A stretch of DNA of 50,911 nt from positions 1 to 50,911 of the forward strand of contig NZ_AODK01000016.1 in the NCBI RefSeq assembly GCF_000525975.1, in the 5' to 3' direction. This stretch comes from Listeria rocourtiae FSL F6-920. Its GTDB lineage: Bacteria > Bacillota > Bacilli > Lactobacillales > Listeriaceae. Below, piece by piece: positions 20,020 to 29,873 of this stretch (its first letter is position 1; each line of letters begins with the position of its first letter). Position numbers and translations under genes: made by a program. The notes below the pieces were generated by a model. That model saw nothing but the letters and a program-made list of their open reading frames with translations, was not told where the DNA came from and did no database searches.

Positions 20020-21882
20020 ATGAAACTAACAAAACAGACTATAGGTCGTAGCTTATCGGTTGTAAGCGTAATCATTAGTTCGTTAATTCAACCACTAGCT
20101 ATCTACAGCCCACACGTACAAGCAACGACTACCACGACGTCACAAAATGAGTCGACATCCTATGCTACAGTCCCAGAAGGGAGTACATACAAAAGTATTT
20201 TCCCAGACTACGTACTAGGCGCCTCCGTAGCTGCTCAAATTCAAGGTACCTCGGTTTTCCAAGTAGACCTAACGGCTCCTGTCACACAATCACAACTGGA
20301 TAGTATAACAGAATTAATCGCAGACTATAATGGGCCAGTTGCCCAAGACCTCGAGGGATTACAATATCTCCATCACCTAAAGAAATTTTATAATGTAGCG
20401 GGAACCAATGAGTCCAGTAATGTTAGTGACCTCACCCCTCTCCAACATTTAACCGAGTTAGAGGGATTATATTTTGAAAATAATGATGAGATACAAGACC
20501 TCACACCCCTAACCAACTTGACCCAGCTTAAAGAGATAAGCATGGTAGGATCAAAGGTACAAGATGTAGGTCCATTAGCGGGCTTAACTAATTTAGAGAA
20601 AATAAATCTATCAATGAATAAAGTACAAGATCTGACCCCACTGCAAAACCTGACGAAATTACATTACTTAGACGTAAATGGAACATTTACAGATGTCCGA
20701 CCAATCCAAGATTTACCGCTGTTTAACAATTCAGAGGGCTATTGGTGGCTAACCAGTTCACCAGTTCTACCAGATGCGTATGTTGGTCAGTCGGTCACCA
20801 TTGAGGCATATGGTCTAAACAGCTTATTACCCTTAAATGAAGGTACTGCTACATTAGACCAACGATACGGTAGTGATATATCTTGCTACAACGCCACCAC
20901 TCATCAACTGACTTGGTTAACCTCGGGGACAAAGGGCGAGGGAGTCATCGATTTTAGGGAGGAAGGAGCAGATGACAATCGTCAGTTAATCAAAATAGTA
21001 TTTAAGCAGCAAGTCCTTGAAGCTCCCGAGGGTTCCCCAGTCACTGTCACGTACAAAGATTCTGATGGAAAAGAATTGGAGAAGCCTACGACGTTAACAG
21101 GCAAACAATTTGAACGGTACCATGCCGAAGCGAAGGACATCGCAGGCTATACATTGACTGAAACGCCTGATAATACCACGGGCACCTTCACCGACCAACC
21201 ACAAACCGTTGCTTTTGTCTATCAGAAACAAGCAAAAGAAAGTCAACCGGTGACGGTGACATACGAAGATGTTGATGGCCAGACTCTAGAAGAACCCATC
21301 ACTCTAACAGGGGAGATGGAACAAGCGTATCAGGCTGAGGCGAAAGACATTGCCGGCTATACACTGACTGAAACGCCAGACAATGCCACAGGCACCTTCA
21401 CCGACCAACCGCAAACCGTTGCTTTTGTCTATCAGAAACAAGCAAAAGAAAGTCAGCCGGTGACGGTGACATACGAAGATGTCGATGGTCAGGTGTTAGA
21501 AGAACCCATCCTTTTAACAGGTGATATGGATCAAGCTTATCAGGCTGAGGCGAAAGACATTGCCGGCTACACCCTGACTGAAACGCCAGATAATGCCACA
21601 GGCACCTTCACCGACCAACCGCAAACCGTTGCCTTTGTCTATCAAAAAAACAACGCGAGTGACACTGATGCGCCTCATCATGATAACGATAGCGATGAAA
21701 AACCACTAAGCACAACACCTGCCGAAAGCCAGCCGTTAGAAGAACAACAGCCATCACCCAAAGATACATCCTCACAACATGGCGATCGATTAGCACCACT
21801 TGGTGATAGTTCCCCTTGGGTGTGGTATGCCACAGGAGGTCTCTGTCTGTTGCTAGGAGGACGATTATTCCGGAAACGTTAA
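20020..21882 (+). CDS. Internalin-type LRR surface protein with three MucBP repeats
   Basis: A 620-residue exported protein. It has a signal peptide ending near residue 35 (SPHVQA), an internalin cap-like segment (YKSIFPDYVLGASVAAQI), and about five 22-residue LRRs of type L-xx-L-xx-L-xxN (about residues 125-235). After a linker come three MucBP repeats (about 335-403, 404-473, 474-543), the last two nearly identical and encoded by 210-bp units at 21229 and 21439. A Pro/Ser/Asp-rich stalk and a hydrophobic helix with RKR tail follow. The sorting signal is odd: LAPLGD at 591-596 instead of LPxTG. Its likely role is adhesion to mucin-like glycoproteins. The next gene follows after 30 bp. Confidence 0.9.
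   Translation: MKLTKQTIGRSLSVVSVIISSLIQPLAIYSPHVQATTTTTSQNESTSYATVPEGSTYKSIFPDYVLGASVAAQIQGTSVFQVDLTAPVTQSQLDSITELIADYNGPVAQDLEGLQYLHHLKKFYNVAGTNESSNVSDLTPLQHLTELEGLYFENNDEIQDLTPLTNLTQLKEISMVGSKVQDVGPLAGLTNLEKINLSMNKVQDLTPLQNLTKLHYLDVNGTFTDVRPIQDLPLFNNSEGYWWLTSSPVLPDAYVGQSVTIEAYGLNSLLPLNEGTATLDQRYGSDISCYNATTHQLTWLTSGTKGEGVIDFREEGADDNRQLIKIVFKQQVLEAPEGSPVTVTYKDSDGKELEKPTTLTGKQFERYHAEAKDIAGYTLTETPDNTTGTFTDQPQTVAFVYQKQAKESQPVTVTYEDVDGQTLEEPITLTGEMEQAYQAEAKDIAGYTLTETPDNATGTFTDQPQTVAFVYQKQAKESQPVTVTYEDVDGQVLEEPILLTGDMDQAYQAEAKDIAGYTLTETPDNATGTFTDQPQTVAFVYQKNNASDTDAPHHDNDSDEKPLSTTPAESQPLEEQQPSPKDTSSQHGDRLAPLGDSSPWVWYATGGLCLLLGGRLFRKR
21229..21648 (+). repeat. Two 210-bp MucBP-encoding direct repeats
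   Basis: Units 21229-21438 and 21439-21648 encode 70-residue MucBP modules that differ at only a few positions. A more diverged unit precedes them (about 21022-21228). The near-identity points to recent duplication and a site for copy-number change. Confidence 0.8.
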
Positions 21883-21912
21883 AAAAATAATAGACGATGG
21901 AGGAACATAACA

Positions 21913-24900
21913 GTGAAAATTAAAATGATGGTGAGTTGTATCATGATTAGCGTCCTAGTTATACTTGGTATTATAAGTCCTCAGCCCCTCACTCATGCCA
22001 CCACAACACAGAGCGAAAAGACCTTAACCTTTCAAACGGCCTTTCCAGATAGCGCACTAGCGAAAGCGGTGTATGTAAGCCTCTATCCAGAACAAACAAC
22101 ACAAGAAATCGATTTAACAAAAACAGTGACACCAAAAGAATTAAGTCAAATCAAGACGTTAACAGATACACGGGATGTACCGATTTCAGATTTAACTGGT
22201 ATTGGCCAATTAACTGGATTAACAACACTCGCCTTAGAAGGAAACGAAGGTGGACGCATTGTAAATATTTTTCCCCTCAAGCCCTTAAAAAAATTGGAGA
22301 AATTAACGCTACGAAATGAATTCATTTCAGACTTAGCGCCACTTGCTTCAGCCAAAAAGCTAAAAGAATTGGACCTTTCTCACAATAAAATTACACATAT
22401 TAATTCTTTACAACGATTGACGCAACTAGAGAAGCTCATTCTCTCAGGAAATCAAATTACCGATTTTCGTCCGTTAAAAGATTTACCGGTCACCAATACA
22501 ACCGCGTTTCAGGCTCATGCTCAAACTATCGTCAAAGATAGCGCAACCAAAACGGGTCGACGTGTTTTCGCTCCAAAAGTGTACGATACAACAGGGCGCC
22601 TGCTTTCTCCCCAAGTAGTCCAAGGCAGCGGGGACATCACAAAGATTCAAGCGGTGATGTGGGGGCAACCTGGTAAAAGCAAGCTGCAATACCGTGACAA
22701 GAAAAAAAATCCAGCGATTGTTGTATTTGTTCAATATAAAGCTGCCGGCAAACCATCAAAAACAGCTACGCTACAAAAAAAGAAGGCATCTTCAAACTCT
22801 CCATTAATTATCAAAGATGCTAATGGGAAAATACTCAATGATACCGATTATTTATTGGCACCTGGTAATGCAGAGCTAACAAAAAAAGATAACAGTCAGG
22901 CGATTGCTGATGCGATTGCCTTAGTAGCGCAACAACCATTCAATGCCGACCATCACAAGGGCAGTATTTCTCTCCCCAATGGGGAATGGCATCTGATGAA
23001 CAAAATTGAGCTAGAGGAAGGTCAAAGCTTACTAGGCAACCAGACGACACTCATACGTGCTATAAAAGATTTTCTAATAGAGCCCATCGAAACACGAGAC
23101 AGCGTCTCCTATTACGATGCGATGATTGATATGGCTAGCTACTCTCGCGTCAGCGGAATCACGCTAGATGGTCGCAAAGGAGATGCTGCCGCACATCAGA
23201 GGCAAAACGGCATCACAGTCAAAGGACACTACACGGAAGGAGACTCCCCTACAGCTCCAAGCGATACCGACTACTTACACGACATCGTCATCGAAGATAT
23301 GACGATTCAAAACATGACGGGTAGCGGGATTATCATTGATTTAGCCAAAAACGTAATCATCCAAGGGAGCACAGAAGTCTCGGATGCCAACCATGCGATG
23401 CGCGTCGTCAATATGGGCTATGACGGCATTATCGGCTATTCGGTGGACAACATGACGCTCCACCGTACCTTAACAAAAACCATCGGTCATATGAAGTCGA
23501 TTAATATACCAGAACAAAACTACAACCTGTGCCAATCGATGCGCAAAATGCGAGTCAATAATCCAGGACACACCCATCAAATTCGCTATCCTGTCAGTCA
23601 TCAAGGAACGATTTCGCACAACGTTGTTCTGGACAATGCGTATGAAGGCATCGATGGCCACTCTGTGCAGGACTATCACATTGTTGCCAATACAATTGTC
23701 GACGTCCAACAAGCCATTATCACCGGTGGACAAAATTATCCTCCTGCCTATTACTACCCTACTCGTGATGTCGTCATTACCGAAAACCGAGTGAATCAAC
23801 AGGAGGATATTAAAAAATGGGGGGGATCTCTAGAAGAACCTTCCCAAGCGGGAATTGTGCTGTGGGGGGCAACACGAAAAACACCAGAAGGCCCAGGATC
23901 GGATGAAGTTGGCTACTCGAACGGTGAAATTAGCAACAATCACGTCGATCACATTCAGCCTACGACCGAAGGCACCGGCTTTTATGGTGGCATTGCCATC
24001 AAAAACACAGATGGGGTCACGGTGCAACACAATACCATCGGCACCCAAATGGCCAATTCTGTGCAACTCGCTGGAATTGCAGTCAATGATAGTAATCTGT
24101 CCACCAAAATACTAGATAATCACATCGGCTATATCGGTTATACCGGGGATATGTCTTCGATAAATCAGACAGTGTACGCACCCATTGCCATACGTGGCCA
24201 ACACAATACATCCATGATTCGAAATAATACATGGGATTCTAAAAATCCTACCGTGATTGTCGATGAAAAAGCAGGTCACCATTCGGGGAATGTCCTGCAT
24301 CACTTACCAACCAACAATTGGGAAACCGAACAAGCACAACAGCGAGAAGCCGATATGTTTAATTATAATATCGCCAACCTACAGTGGGATACAGCATCTG
24401 GCACGGTCACCGGTTCGCTCGGGAAAGATGTCACGCACGTGGCTCTATATCAAGGGACCACGGAAGCTATTTTTACCAATGACAATCACTTGATTACGGA
24501 AGGAACCATTGATGCGGACCATCGCACCTTTACTATCACACATGAGGCGCTAAAAAATGGAGATATCGAAGACTTTGTCATCGTCGCTCAAAACACCATG
24601 GGCACCAATGGCAACTATCACTACAAAGTCATGTACAGCCCCCTTCAAAACCCTGAATGGTTTAAGTTAACGGTGGATCCGTATGATGTCAGAAACAGCG
24701 AGCAATTACAGGGGACCACGCTATCCGATCACGTGAAAAAAGTGCGTGTTCGCGTAGATGGGGATATCAAGTGCGTGCTAGACGTCACCGAACAAACATT
24801 TCGTGGCGATATTCGAAAATGGTTGAACGATGCAGTTTTCCAAGAAGTATGGGTTGAATCACTCGATACAGAAGGACACGTGATGTTCAGTAAGAAAGTG

Positions 24901-25779
24901 ATGTTAGAGGATGCCCAAGGTTTTGCGATGACAACAAATCCCTTCGTACTACCAAGCGATTCCAAAGTGAAAGGAACTGTCGGCGAGCTTGTCAGTGTGG
25001 TTCAGATGGCGGTTAATCAGAAAGTCATCAATAATTTGGATACATCTGCTCATACAGGCGCTTTCCAAGCCAATGTCGCGCCGTATGTCACATCGGTAGA
25101 TGATGACTTACAGGCAAGTAGTCTCGATGTACTCCAACAACCCCGGCAGACAACAGCTGTAACTATCTCAGACACACGCTATGCTTTGAGTATCCCTACC
25201 TATGACCTGAGTATTCATACGTTACATGGGACAGTTGGTGAGTGGATTCACCACGTCGCTTTGGAAGTCGATGGTAAAGTAGTCAATCAAGTCGATACAA
25301 ACGATGGTGCTTTTTCTGCGCGTATGTCCGATCGTATCCCATCCATCTTCTCCAAAGTAGAGGCCGTAGGCTATGATGCTCAAGGAAAAGAACGTAGCCG
25401 GATAGCTGTCGATATCACCGATCAAGCGTACGCCATTTCTGCTAATCCTTATACGATTGATGACTCCTATCTCACAGGTAACGCCGGAGCTAAAGTAGCC
25501 TTTGCCGATATTTATGTGAATGGAAAACGAGCCAACCACTTGACATTGGATACTTCGGGCACTTATAAAGCAGCGATGAAAGGAAAGATTAATTCGATAA
25601 CAGATGAGGTGGAAGTGTGGGGGATTGCCTCCGATGGGAAAACAGTGCGTTCCAAAATGCCTGTGACCTTAGTAGACAATAAAACAAAAATAAATACCAA
25701 CCATTCTAAATGGGCACCTTTTCTAGAAAAACAACAGGAAGCTATTTATTTTGGTGTCGTTAGCCCGAAAAAAGAATAA
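21913..25779 (+). CDS. Secreted LRR / right-handed beta-helix / multi-Ig protein
   Basis: 1288 residues. A signal peptide ends near residue 30 (LTHATT). An internalin cap-like segment (LTFQTAFPDSALAKAVY) and about five LRRs (to about residue 195) follow. A pectin-lyase-like beta-helix starts near residue 297 (NSQAIADAIALV, LPNGEWHLMNKIELEEGQSL) and runs to about 800 with repeated short strands such as NVIIQGSTEV, HNVVLDNAYEGIDG, VVITENRVNQ and VTVQHNTIGTQ. About five wall-Ig modules follow (residues about 817-1265, e.g. NPYTIDDSYLTGNAG). There is no LPxTG motif, GW repeats or C-terminal helix, so it is probably released or loosely wall-bound. It may bind or cleave a polysaccharide; this is not shown. 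It is in an operon with the preceding gene. Confidence 0.85.
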   Translation: MKIKMMVSCIMISVLVILGIISPQPLTHATTTQSEKTLTFQTAFPDSALAKAVYVSLYPEQTTQEIDLTKTVTPKELSQIKTLTDTRDVPISDLTGIGQLTGLTTLALEGNEGGRIVNIFPLKPLKKLEKLTLRNEFISDLAPLASAKKLKELDLSHNKITHINSLQRLTQLEKLILSGNQITDFRPLKDLPVTNTTAFQAHAQTIVKDSATKTGRRVFAPKVYDTTGRLLSPQVVQGSGDITKIQAVMWGQPGKSKLQYRDKKKNPAIVVFVQYKAAGKPSKTATLQKKKASSNSPLIIKDANGKILNDTDYLLAPGNAELTKKDNSQAIADAIALVAQQPFNADHHKGSISLPNGEWHLMNKIELEEGQSLLGNQTTLIRAIKDFLIEPIETRDSVSYYDAMIDMASYSRVSGITLDGRKGDAAAHQRQNGITVKGHYTEGDSPTAPSDTDYLHDIVIEDMTIQNMTGSGIIIDLAKNVIIQGSTEVSDANHAMRVVNMGYDGIIGYSVDNMTLHRTLTKTIGHMKSINIPEQNYNLCQSMRKMRVNNPGHTHQIRYPVSHQGTISHNVVLDNAYEGIDGHSVQDYHIVANTIVDVQQAIITGGQNYPPAYYYPTRDVVITENRVNQQEDIKKWGGSLEEPSQAGIVLWGATRKTPEGPGSDEVGYSNGEISNNHVDHIQPTTEGTGFYGGIAIKNTDGVTVQHNTIGTQMANSVQLAGIAVNDSNLSTKILDNHIGYIGYTGDMSSINQTVYAPIAIRGQHNTSMIRNNTWDSKNPTVIVDEKAGHHSGNVLHHLPTNNWETEQAQQREADMFNYNIANLQWDTASGTVTGSLGKDVTHVALYQGTTEAIFTNDNHLITEGTIDADHRTFTITHEALKNGDIEDFVIVAQNTMGTNGNYHYKVMYSPLQNPEWFKLTVDPYDVRNSEQLQGTTLSDHVKKVRVRVDGDIKCVLDVTEQTFRGDIRKWLNDAVFQEVWVESLDTEGHVMFSKKVMLEDAQGFAMTTNPFVLPSDSKVKGTVGELVSVVQMAVNQKVINNLDTSAHTGAFQANVAPYVTSVDDDLQASSLDVLQQPRQTTAVTISDTRYALSIPTYDLSIHTLHGTVGEWIHHVALEVDGKVVNQVDTNDGAFSARMSDRIPSIFSKVEAVGYDAQGKERSRIAVDITDQAYAISANPYTIDDSYLTGNAGAKVAFADIYVNGKRANHLTLDTSGTYKAAMKGKINSITDEVEVWGIASDGKTVRSKMPVTLVDNKTKINTNHSKWAPFLEKQQEAIYFGVVSPKKE

Positions 25780-25903
25780 CCAATACACAAAGTAGCTAAG
25801 AGAACTCTTTGACTTTTCAACTTCTACGCCTTTAATACTGTTAATAGCTCATGACAAGACTTAAGAAAATTTTATAATAAAAGGTTCTCTCATAAAAAAT
25901 CTA

Positions 25904-26097
25904 GAGGTTGAGACAAACTCCCAAAACAAGCTAAAAATCGCCCTACCCTTTATATGGATAAGACGAAGATTATGCTAGACACAAATCGAGCGAAAGCGTT
26001 TGTGTTCAATGGATTTGGAAGGATTGCATACTCGCATGCATATTGGGACTGTAACTCACTTCATGTCGAACAGTCCCAACAATGCGTAGCACATGAA
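25904..26097. repeat. Modular palindromic intergenic element, copy 3
   Basis: It starts with GAGGTTGAGACAAACTCC, carries the hairpin ACACAAA/TTTGTGT around GAGCGAAAGC, then the GGGACTG (26045-26051) / CAGTCCC (26071-26077) core shared with copy 1. It lies in the gap after the surface-protein operon. No clear intrinsic terminator was found in the 125 bases before it, so it may serve that role. Confidence 0.7.
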
Positions 26098-26128
26098 ATT
26101 AAAAACACTAATCGGTTTGATGCTCTAG

Positions 26129-26587
26129 CTATATCCATAATCTAGGAACCACACCTTGGTATCTACCGCGTTTGCGTACATACTTATTGCTACTTAATAC
26201 ATGAATTTGACGTGCTTCTACTATCATTTGACGAATTTCCAATGTACTACTCTTTTCTATATTTCCTAACTGTTCTTGTAAACAGACGAAGCAAGCGAAT
26301 AAAGAACACTTACCCATCCTTTGATCCACTAGTAATCGCTCTAGTTTGCGAAATTGGTCAATAATTTCTTGTTCATACATCATTTGTTGTTTAGCCATTC
26401 CTTGGTAGCCTGTAAATTCTTCTACATCCATGTGCTTCCTTTTCAAAAAAAAGAGCGTTTTATCTAATTTTTCGATTTCATCGACTTGTTTCCCTATCAT
26501 ATGTTTCAACTTCTTATTACTTCTTTGCAGAAACAATACATATAGTAACATAGGTATAATGATTGCTAAACCAATTAAATACATCAT
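26129..26587 (-). CDS. Hypothetical membrane-anchored coiled-coil protein
   Basis: A 152-residue protein not recognised. One N-terminal membrane helix (residues about 3-20, LIGLAIIIPMLLYVLFL) is followed by basic residues and a charged, probably coiled-coil region (KKLKHMIGKQVDEIEKLDKT). The Cys-containing stretch CSLFACFVCLQEQL is notable. The C-terminus is basic (RKRGRYQG). GGAAGGA precedes ATG 26587. It lies 54 bp after the sugar-phosphate transferase in the same direction, so it is probably the last gene of the exopolysaccharide operon. A structural or regulatory role there is a guess from position. Confidence 0.55.
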   Translation of the reverse strand: MMYLIGLAIIIPMLLYVLFLQRSNKKLKHMIGKQVDEIEKLDKTLFFLKRKHMDVEEFTGYQGMAKQQMMYEQEIIDQFRKLERLLVDQRMGKCSLFACFVCLQEQLGNIEKSSTLEIRQMIVEARQIHVLSSNKYVRKRGRYQGVVPRLWI

Positions 26588-26641
26588 AAAATTCCTTCCT
26601 TAGACAGTGTTGCTTTATAAATCATATTGCTGTATTATTCG

Positions 26642-27268
26642 TTATTCCTTAGCGTCATGTTGCTGATGATTTTCTACGAATTCTGTCATCGTCGCTTGAC
26701 CTGACTCCGAAATATTCTCACGAAAAATAACCTTGTTAATAGTCAAGAGGAGTATTTTTAAATCTAACTTACACGATAGATGCTTAACATAAAAAATGTC
26801 TAACTCAAATTTATCCGCCCAACTAATCGCATTTCGCCCATTGACTTGGGCATAACCCGATAAACCTGGTAATACGTTATGCCGTAACCGTTGATAATCT
26901 GTATAATGATCTAGGTAACTTACCAAAAGTGGCCGTGGACCAATAAAACTCATATCACCTTTGATAATATTAATCAGTTGAGGAAGTTCATCCACGCTTG
27001 TTTTACGCAAGAACTCTCCTAATTTCGTCATTCGCTCTGCATCAGGTAATAAATTCCCCTGAATATCTCGTGTATCTCTCATTGTTTTAAATTTGTAGAT
27101 TGTAAAAATGCATTCATCTTTGCCCACTCGTTTTTGCCGAAAAAAAGCGCTGCCTCCGATACCAACTTTGACAACAATATAAATGAAACATATCGGTACT
27201 ATTAAAATTCCTAACGCCAACAAAGCAACAATGAAGTCAGTGATCCTTTTGATTTGAATGTATTGCAA
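26642..27268 (-). CDS. Initiating sugar-phosphate transferase (EpsL/PglC type)
   Basis: A 208-residue monotopic phosphoglycosyl transferase. It has an N-terminal membrane helix (about 12-32), then the conserved core with FRQKRVGKDE, FTIYKFKTMR, TSVDELPQLINIIKGDMS, FIGPRPLL, and LPGLSGYAQVNGRN. It lacks the multi-helix N-terminal domain of WbaP. The family transfers a sugar-1-phosphate from UDP-sugar to undecaprenyl phosphate, starting repeat-unit assembly. TTG 27268 with GAGGGAA upstream is the likely start, overlapping the flippase end by 32 bp. The small PglC-like form suits an N-acetylated amino sugar such as a bacillosamine relative, in line with the dehydratase and aminotransferase in this operon. 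Confidence 0.9.
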   Translation of the reverse strand: MQYIQIKRITDFIVALLALGILIVPICFIYIVVKVGIGGSAFFRQKRVGKDECIFTIYKFKTMRDTRDIQGNLLPDAERMTKLGEFLRKTSVDELPQLINIIKGDMSFIGPRPLLVSYLDHYTDYQRLRHNVLPGLSGYAQVNGRNAISWADKFELDIFYVKHLSCKLDLKILLLTINKVIFRENISESGQATMTEFVENHQQHDAKE

Positions 27269-28668
27269 GAGAAATTCCCTCTTTTCTTAATGATACTGTT
27301 TTTTTAATCAGTGGAAGATAAAGGATGATCACAGTCAATAATAAGAGACTGTTCACGAGCCAACTATAGGACACCAAAAAAGTATTATAAAAGCCGGCCA
27401 TAAATAAAATACCAATGGTGATGAGTTGCTTTGTCATACGAATCCCTTCCCATTGCTTATTAGACAAAATGGTACGTAGGAAGTAATAAATAAAGTAGGA
27501 GATGCCGATACTAAGTGCGGCTCCCTTTGCTCCAAACGTTGGGACAAGCGATACAGCCAATATTATATTAGTAAGCACAGCCCCGATAGAAACATAGATA
27601 TTCAAATATGTTTTTCGACTAAAAACAATTCCAAGTGTCGTTGTTTCACTAATTGTGTACAGAATGGGGACAAAACAAAGAAACGGGAAAATATAAATCA
27701 TATCCGCATACGCTGTTGTGAACACCAATGAGACGGCATTTTTACAAAGCAAAATGAGTAAGAATACACAAGCAAACAATGCTGTGACACCATCTGCCAC
27801 AAATTGAAAATAAGCCATTTGTTTCTGCTCTTTTTGCCAGCGATACGCCATTGGAATCCAAAAGCTAGTAAAGCTCGATTGCATAATTTTAAGTAAGCTT
27901 GCAATTTTAAACGCCGCTGTGTACAAACCGAGTTCTGCATAATTAGAAAAAAAAGCCGATAATAAAGCGGTCACTTGTATTAAAGATAGCTTCAATCGAA
28001 AAAGCGATAAAAACCGGAAAACCAAAAACCCATAATTTTTTAATGAGCTTTCTATCAAGCGAAAAATGTTTAAGGCTCAGCAATCGTGCACAAAATGCAA
28101 TGATAAGCAAGTCACCTACAATTTGTCCAATTAAAGTACCATAAATAATCACTGAAAAATCGCGTTTTCCTGACAGAATAAAGGCAAGTGTCGCTACTAA
28201 GATAAACACTTTGATGACAAACGTCAACAGCGAATATAGCGCCGCCTGCTCTTTCATTCGAATCGAAAGCAGAAAAAAGCGTTCAAAAATCAGTGTAAAC
28301 ATACTGACACAGAGTAGTATAATCGGAACAACAGCTTCCGCATCATAAAATATAAAATCAGCAAAATCAGCCCGAAATAGCAAAAACAAACTGCTCAAAC
28401 CTGTTGCAACCAAAAGTGGAATAAATATAGCGTTCTGAATTAAATAACGTTTATCAGACTGTTCATGGTACTCTCGTGCGTATGCTTGGTCAAATCCTAA
28501 GTAAAGATAGGCGGTTAAAAGTGTCTGTACTAAAATAAACATGCTCGCCTTTCCATACTCTTCTGGTGAAACGAAATACGTTGTTAGCGGTATCGTAATA
28601 AAACTCACTAGCGCTCCGGCAATTGGACCTAACGTGAAATAGAAAAATCGCTTGATTGTCGTATTCAT
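27237..28668 (-). pseudogene. Wzx-type polysaccharide flippase, frameshifted at a T8 run
   Basis: A polytopic membrane protein with about 12-14 helices, matching polysaccharide-export proteins (MOP superfamily) that flip lipid-linked repeat units outward. The literal frame from ATG 28668 ends SDRFIIGFFF at 27943. One base fewer in the run 27947-27954 gives GFFSNYAELGLYTAAFK, the usual Wzx motif between the halves, and continues to a stop at 27237 for 476 residues. The start overlaps the upstream glycosyltransferase stop in an ATGA. A true knock-out of the flippase while the rest of the operon stays open would be harmful in most Wzy pathways, which argues for a sequence error or reversible slippage. 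Confidence 0.85.
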
Positions 28669-29870
28669 CCTTTTACTTCACACATTTCCATCAATCGCTG
28701 ATTTAGTGTCTCAATATTAAATTCATCTGCCACTTTTTGGATAGCATTGCGTGACATACGCTGTCGATTTGTATCTGTCATTCTAATCATGCTTTCAATA
28801 TGATGAGTGAGTGCCATAGCATCATTTTCAACCGCTAATAGACCATTATATTCATGTTCTACCAGTTCAGGAATACCACTGTGATACGTAGAAATGACCA
28901 ACTTTCCTTTTGCTAGGGCCTCCATCAATGAAACTGGAATACCTTCCATATCACCATTTTCTGCAACCCGACTCGGCTGTAAGATGATAGATGCCTTTTG
29001 AATGGATTGTTGTACTTCGGTTTGTGTCAACCAACCTGTAAAATGAACCTGCTTCTTCACGCCTAAAGCCTCAGCTTGTGCCATCAACACTTGCTTCTTC
29101 TCACCATCACCAATAACTGTCAGCTCTACAGGATATCCCTTACTTCTTAAACGAGCAGTACTTGATATCGCTATATCAATGCCTTTTTTCTCTGTCAAAC
29201 GCCCAATTAAAAGTAGCTGAATCGTCTCTTCAAACTGGGAAGGTAGCGTCACTGGTGTAAATTTATTTAAGTCAACCCCCATATGATGCACACGAACCCG
29301 ATGTTCCGCTGCGCCGTATTCCTTCACTTTCTTAGCCCATAGACGGCTAATAGGCAACAGTGTGATGGTTGATTGGAATAACGGTTGGTAAATCTCACTT
29401 CCAAAACGCTCCACAAAGCCTGTTACATCATTGCCATGAAAAAAAACAAAACGATTCGTCACAGACTCAGACTCTAAAATACTAAGTAACAAACCGTTCG
29501 AACCGTAATGCGCAATAATGGCATCATATGTCGATTGATTTTTGATATATTTCTCTGCCAAAAGTGGCCGCAAGCTAAATATAAATTTCCCATAGCGCCA
29601 GTAGTTGAGTAGCTGCACTGTTCGAATAGGGTTCTTAACAAAATGCTGTGTAACCCTTACAAGCTTTTGTCCTATGGATTTCGGCACATTCACAAACGTA
29701 ACTTTATCCATAAGGCCGTAACGTACTACATCGGGATGTGCTTTTCCATTTACTTTTGACATCGCTAAAATAGTCACATCATGACCAGCATCCAAAAAGC
29801 CTGTCATTTGATTTAAAATAAAGGTTTCGGATAATGCTGGAAATGTCGATACCACAAATAAAACTTTCAT
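28665..29870 (-). CDS. Glycosyltransferase family 4
   Basis: A 401-residue GT-B fold transferase acting on the cytoplasmic face. The C-terminal donor domain shows LLLIGRLTEKKGIDIAI, VIGDGEKK, and the EX7E-like segment EGIPVSLMEALAKGKLVIS, ending with GIPELVEHEYNGLLA. The N-terminal FPALSETFILNQM resembles colanic-acid WcaL-type enzymes. Its donor and linkage cannot be read from sequence. It lies between another GT4 gene (3 bp upstream) and the flippase (ATGA overlap). It contains a natural A8 run (29439-29446, coding FVFFHGND) without a frameshift, so not every long run in this region is miscounted. Confidence 0.9.
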   Translation of the reverse strand: MKVLFVVSTFPALSETFILNQMTGFLDAGHDVTILAMSKVNGKAHPDVVRYGLMDKVTFVNVPKSIGQKLVRVTQHFVKNPIRTVQLLNYWRYGKFIFSLRPLLAEKYIKNQSTYDAIIAHYGSNGLLLSILESESVTNRFVFFHGNDVTGFVERFGSEIYQPLFQSTITLLPISRLWAKKVKEYGAAEHRVRVHHMGVDLNKFTPVTLPSQFEETIQLLLIGRLTEKKGIDIAISSTARLRSKGYPVELTVIGDGEKKQVLMAQAEALGVKKQVHFTGWLTQTEVQQSIQKASIILQPSRVAENGDMEGIPVSLMEALAKGKLVISTYHSGIPELVEHEYNGLLAVENDAMALTHHIESMIRMTDTNRQRMSRNAIQKVADEFNIETLNQRLMEMCEVKG

Positions 29871-29873
29871 TCT

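Noticed and set aside
23470-24303. Minus-strand open frames within the beta-helix gene
   Set aside because: They are reverse-frame shadows of a long coding region, without ribosome sites or recognisable domains.
21913-25779. LPxTG or GW anchoring of the beta-helix protein
   Set aside because: The C-terminus ends in charged residues (SPKKE) without a hydrophobic helix or GW modules.
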